Origin: Candidatus Aminicenantota bacterium
GTDB taxonomy: Bacteria; Acidobacteriota; Aminicenantia; Aminicenantales; Aminicenantaceae
Direction: 5' to 3'
DNA length: 9,127 bases
Assembly (NCBI GenBank): GCA_013139435.1
Contig: WTAW01000362.1
Location: forward strand, 1 to 9,127
Positions 6,500 to 9,127 of this stretch are shown in pieces; positions within the stretch are counted from its first letter, which is position 1, and each line of letters starts with the position of its first letter. The notes below the pieces were generated by a model, which saw only the letters and a list, made by a program, of their open reading frames with translations, ran no database searches and was not told where the DNA came from. The position numbers were made by a program, and so were the translations under genes.

Positions 6500-6542
6500 T
6501 TTTATGAATAGTTCAGGCTAATAAACTTCGGGATACCTGAAT
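6500..6542. repeat. Third copy of the TTATGAATAATTCAGG end, forming a hairpin
   Basis: TTTTATGAATAGTTCAGG (6500-6517) matches the right arm of the 6137-6279 element at 17 of 18 positions and in the same orientation. Its GTTCAGG (6511-6517) can pair with CCTGAAT at 6536-6542 across an 18-base loop (7 bp, one wobble). It begins 5 bases after the small gene's stop and may serve as its 3' end structure. Confidence 0.6.
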
Positions 6543-6555
6543 CAAGGAAATTTAT

Positions 6556-6577
6556 TGGAGGCCTGCCTAGGCTTCCA
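6556..6577. other. GC-rich hairpin, possible 3' end structure
   Basis: TGGAGGCCT pairs with AGGCTTCCA around a GCCT loop, 9 bp with one wobble. There is no following T-run, so it is weak as an intrinsic terminator. It could end or stabilise the small-gene transcript ahead of the promoter at 6600. Confidence 0.4.
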
Positions 6578-6599
6578 TGTTCGATACAGACTCTGTAGG

Positions 6600-6627
6600 T
6601 TTACATAATTCATCCAGGTGCTATAAT
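6600..6627 (+). promoter_or_regulatory. Promoter of the GWxTD gene
   Basis: TTTACA at 6600-6605 and a perfect TATAAT at 6622-6627, spacer 16. The start of transcription should lie near 6634, only about 11 bases before the ATG at 6645. Confidence 0.65.
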
Positions 6628-6644
6628 TAATATTGTGTATTCCA

Positions 6645-8750
6645 ATGAGAGCAGAAAGGTTTGTTCTCTCCATTTTTCTTTGTCTGGCGTTTAGTTTTTC
6701 TGTCTTCCTCGGGGCTGAAGATCAACCCGAGCTCTCTCAAAAATACAAAAATTGGCTCGAGAAGGATGTTTTCTACGTCATCACTTCCAAAGAGAAGTCT
6801 GTCTTCAAACAACTCGAGAATGACAGGCAGCGAGACCTCTTCATCAGGGAATTCTGGCGACACAGGGATCCATCCCCCGGAACTCCCCGGAATGAATTCA
6901 GGGAGGAACACTACCGTAGGCTGGCCGTTGCGGACCGGTTGTTCAGCCGGGGGACGAACAAGCCAGGATGGAAAACAGACAGGGGCCGCATTTATATCAT
7001 CCTGGGCCCACCGATCAACAGGCAGTACTTCAATCATCCGGATATCTACCCCATCGAACTCTGGTATTATCAGGGAACGAAATCGCGCCGCCTTGAACCC
7101 TTTTTTCACGTCATGTTTTATAAGAAATTTGGAGGTGGGGATTTTATCCTTTACGATCCCCTGACTGATGGACCGAATATTCTGAGCCCGAAGACGGCTG
7201 AGATCCCGTGGGATCCAGGCCGGCCACAGTTTAACGCAGAAGCTAGTTTTTTCGGGGGGTCAACAAAAGACCAGGCCTTTGGAGGCGCAGTGTATGGGAT
7301 CTTATACAAGATATCTTCAGACCTTGCCCAGGCCTCATTAACTCTCCTCCCCCATGGATCCTCGGCCGATCCCACCAAATCAAATCAAATATTGGGGCAT
7401 GTCAATCAATATCCCAGTCAAAGGGTCAATGACAAATATGTTACCGCATTTTTAGAAAGAGGGGCTTCAGTTGAAGTGGACTATTCTGTCAATTACATCG
7501 GAAATCTGAATGTTGTGAAAGTTTTTAAGGATGCCAACGGCGTTGACTTTGTTCACTATGCGATCCAGCCCGAGATCCTGTCTCTCGATACATACGCAAA
7601 TAAATTCTATTCGCAGATCAATGTCTCGGGAAGAGTTTCTGATTTGGAGGGGAATACGGTATTCCAGTTTACCAAGTCCTATCCCATGGAATTTACCAGA
7701 GATGAAATTCCTGAGGTCAACTCACGACCCATGACCATCCAGGATTCTTTTCCCTTGATTCCGGGGCACTACAGATTCAATTGCCTCCTGGAGAATGCCG
7801 TTTCTAAAGAATTCACATCGTTTGAAAAGGAGATTTTCATTCCTAAACCCTCCAGTGCTCTCCGAATGAGCTCTCTGCTTTTAGCCTATGATGTCCTGGA
7901 GGTTCAGGATGCGTCAAAAACAGCCTTTCAGATCAGGGATATGCGATTAATCCCCAGTCTGGACAACCGTTTTTCTCCCTCTGAGACGCTTGTGATGTAT
8001 TTCCGGTTCTATGAATTCGGGCAGGAATTGAGTGCAGGAGCGACGCTGACCTGGGGAATTTATCGTGGCGAGACTAAAGTCTATGAGGAAATCCGGAAAT
8101 CGAAAACTTATCCACAAAAGTCTGAATTTTTGGCTCGGTTTCTTCTGGCAGATTATAAATCCGGCATCCACACAGCTAAAGTCGTCCTCAAGGATAGAAA
8201 TGGAAATGAACTGCTGTCCAGGCAAGAGGATTTTTATGTGATGGAGTCGCCGTTATCCCGGGCATGGATAAATGCAAAAAAAATAAACTCGGTCGATGAT
8301 GCGGTTTACTCCTACCTTTTAGGAATACAACTTCTGAATGTGGGAGATGTGGGTAGAGCTCGATTAAAATTAGACGAGGCTTACCAAAAAGACAGTGACT
8401 CGCTGGATTTTGCTTTGGGATATGCGGAAGCTCTGTTTGTTTCCAAAGAGTTCACAACGATCAAAGAAATTCTCAAACCATTTGAAAGCAGAGAGGTCGA
8501 GAACTATGCGCTTTATGCATCTCTGGGAAGAGCTTCGCAGGGACTTAAAGAGTATGATGAGGCCATCGTTCTTTACCAGACATTTATGGAACATGAGGGA
8601 TTGCATTATGAGATCTTGAATGCTGTGGGTCAGTGTCACAGGGCATTAGGTCACATCGCGGAAGCGATCCAAGCATGGGAAAAATCCCTTGAGCTCAATC
8701 CCGACCAAGCTGAAATCAAGAAAATTCTCGAAAACCTGAAACTTAAATAG
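6645..8750 (+). CDS. Secreted GWxTD-domain protein with C-terminal TPR repeats
   Basis: A 701-aa protein. The N-terminus MRAERFVLSIFLCLAFSFSV is a clear signal peptide, with likely cleavage after FLGA. The GWxTD domain follows, named for its motif GWKTD at residues 108-112 in PGWKTDRGRIYIILGPP, preceded by FIREFWRHRDPSPGTPRNEF. The family is common in Acidobacteriota and Bacteroidota and its function is unknown. The middle (about 200-530) is strand-rich, suggesting beta-sandwich domains. From about residue 550 to the end there are TPR-like helices, including ALYASLGRASQGLKEYDEAI and HIAEAIQAWEKSLELNPDQ. Expected location is the periplasm or outer-membrane face, as a binding or scaffold protein. 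I chose the ATG at 6645, not a TTG at 6633, because the predicted transcript starts at about 6634 and the signal peptide begins at the ATG. No Shine-Dalgarno is visible, unlike most neighbouring genes. Confidence 0.85.
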   Translation: MRAERFVLSIFLCLAFSFSVFLGAEDQPELSQKYKNWLEKDVFYVITSKEKSVFKQLENDRQRDLFIREFWRHRDPSPGTPRNEFREEHYRRLAVADRLFSRGTNKPGWKTDRGRIYIILGPPINRQYFNHPDIYPIELWYYQGTKSRRLEPFFHVMFYKKFGGGDFILYDPLTDGPNILSPKTAEIPWDPGRPQFNAEASFFGGSTKDQAFGGAVYGILYKISSDLAQASLTLLPHGSSADPTKSNQILGHVNQYPSQRVNDKYVTAFLERGASVEVDYSVNYIGNLNVVKVFKDANGVDFVHYAIQPEILSLDTYANKFYSQINVSGRVSDLEGNTVFQFTKSYPMEFTRDEIPEVNSRPMTIQDSFPLIPGHYRFNCLLENAVSKEFTSFEKEIFIPKPSSALRMSSLLLAYDVLEVQDASKTAFQIRDMRLIPSLDNRFSPSETLVMYFRFYEFGQELSAGATLTWGIYRGETKVYEEIRKSKTYPQKSEFLARFLLADYKSGIHTAKVVLKDRNGNELLSRQEDFYVMESPLSRAWINAKKINSVDDAVYSYLLGIQLLNVGDVGRARLKLDEAYQKDSDSLDFALGYAEALFVSKEFTTIKEILKPFESREVENYALYASLGRASQGLKEYDEAIVLYQTFMEHEGLHYEILNAVGQCHRALGHIAEAIQAWEKSLELNPDQAEIKKILENLKLK

Positions 8751-8773
8751 AAAAGGTGACAGTCCCCTTTTTT
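8751..8773 (+). terminator. Short intrinsic terminator after the GWxTD gene
   Basis: Immediately after the TAG stop, AAAAGG pairs with CCTTTT. A further G-C pair closes an ACAGT loop, and six T residues end the element (8768-8773). The core GGTGACAGTCCCC also looks like a short dispersed repeat type. The stem is short, so efficiency may be modest. Confidence 0.5.
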
Positions 8774-8825
8774 GAGGGTTTTTGGAAAATCGGCAATTTA
8801 TTTTACAAAAAAGGCCGAAGAGGTC

Positions 8826-8854
8826 TTGACTTTTTCGAGAATACTCTCTATTAT
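8826..8854 (+). promoter_or_regulatory. rRNA operon promoter
   Basis: TTGACT at 8826-8831 and TATTAT at 8849-8854 with an ideal 17-base spacer. AT-rich sequence upstream (8785-8812) could act as an UP element. A 6-bp hairpin AAGGCC/GGTCTT (8811-8827) overlaps the first two bases of the -35. Transcription should begin near 8861, giving a 16S leader of about 170 bases. Confidence 0.72.
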
Positions 8855-8920
8855 ATACACGCTTCTAAGCTGCTTTCTATACTTTATTTAGGTTATGAGA
8901 GTAGTTTTTTGTGCAATTTA

Positions 8921-8955
8921 TCTCTCTAGGATAGAGAGAAACGGATCTTTGAAAC
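8921..8955 (+). promoter_or_regulatory. boxB-like hairpin and boxA antitermination site
   Basis: A perfect 8-bp hairpin, TCTCTCTA-GGA-TAGAGAGA (8921-8939), is followed after 3 bases by GGATCTTTGAAAC (8943-8955), which matches the rRNA boxA type (GCTCTTTGAAA). Order and spacing fit a nut-like site bound by NusB-S10, which lets polymerase read through the rRNA genes. Confidence 0.65.
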
Positions 8956-9008
8956 AAAAAGCAGAGCGACCTCAATCGATTCGCATTAAAAGATTTTAGT
9001 TGAGATTA

Positions 9009-9026
9009 GAGCTCCTTCGGGAGTTC
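9009..9026 (+). other. UUCG-capped hairpin before 16S
   Basis: GAGCTCC and GGAGTTC pair (7 bp, one wobble) around a TTCG loop closed by C-G, the very stable UUCG tetraloop. It ends 5 bases before the mature 16S start and probably takes part in folding or processing of the precursor. Confidence 0.6.
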
Positions 9027-9031
9027 TATAA

Positions 9032-9127
9032 TAATTGGAGAGTTTGATCCTGGCTCAGAGTGAACGTTGGCGGCGTGCCTAACACATGCAAGTCGTACGA
9101 TCCTTAAGTGGCTTGCCATTTAAGGAG
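9032..9127 (+). rRNA. rrs: 16S ribosomal RNA, 5' end (partial)
   Basis: GGAGAGTTTGATCCTGGCTC begins at 9037, followed by the universal GCCTAACACATGCAAGTCG block. Aligning with the E. coli 5' end puts the mature start at about 9032. The V1 hairpin is visible near the edge: CCTTAAGTGG pairs with CCATTTAAGG. The gene runs off the window, leaving about 96 bases of roughly 1,500. The GTGAACGTTGGCGGCGTGCC segment is bacterial, but I cannot assign a phylum from it alone. Confidence 0.97.

Noticed and set aside
6500..6577. Integron attC site after the small gene
   Set aside because: The characteristic inverse-core and core heptamers (RYYYAAC and GTTRRRY) with attC spacing are not present.
6633..6644. 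TTG start for the GWxTD gene
   Set aside because: It lies at or before the predicted transcription start and adds only four residues ahead of a complete signal peptide.

Overview
The window most likely comes from a Gram-negative-type bacterium of the Acidobacteriota/Aminicenantota sphere. This placement is an inference. It rests on a GWxTD-domain protein with C-terminal TPRs, a lipoprotein-anchored amidohydrolase, a minor-pilin operon, moderate GC, and the 5' end of a 16S rRNA gene at the right edge. Only about 96 bases of 16S are present, too few for firm placement without a database search.

Layout, left to right. 1-703 is mostly non-coding. It holds a start-less, internally deleted remnant of a VapC-type PIN toxin (251-511, minus) and a near-consensus sigma-70 promoter (621-650). 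That promoter drives a 595-aa membrane-anchored amidohydrolase of the YtcJ/amidohydrolase-3 type (704-2491, plus). A double hairpin (2526-2586) separates it from a convergent four-gene minus-strand operon (5845 down to 2587). The operon encodes, in transcription order, PilV/GspI-like, PilW/GspJ-like, PilX/GspK-like (with a DUF4900-like region) and FimT/GspH-like minor pilins. The last two junctions overlap by 50 and 8 bases. A 467-base intergenic stretch (5846-6312) follows, with a degenerate hairpin repeat, a forward promoter and a 26-bp inverted repeat. It leads into a 60-aa acidic helical protein (6313-6495). Next comes a secreted 701-aa GWxTD/TPR protein (6645-8750), apparently read from an almost leaderless mRNA. 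After it come a short terminator, an rRNA promoter, a leader with boxB/boxA-like antitermination signals, a UUCG-capped hairpin and the start of 16S rRNA (9032 onward).

Two repeat systems stand out. The first is a dispersed element made of two hairpins about 40 bases apart (best stem GGTCCATTC-GGG-GAATGGACC). Intact or eroded copies lie at 186-206 (minus), 2526-2586, 5357-5411 and about 5985-6034. One sits inside the pilin operon and one directly abuts a pilin stop codon. The second is a family of TTATGAATAATTCAGG-like ends that forms a 26-bp stem in the predicted leader of the small gene and recurs just after its stop codon.

The four pilins should act together as the minor-pilin tip or priming complex of a type IV pilus or type II secretion system. 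The rest of that machine is not in the window. The other genes have no obvious pathway link to one another.
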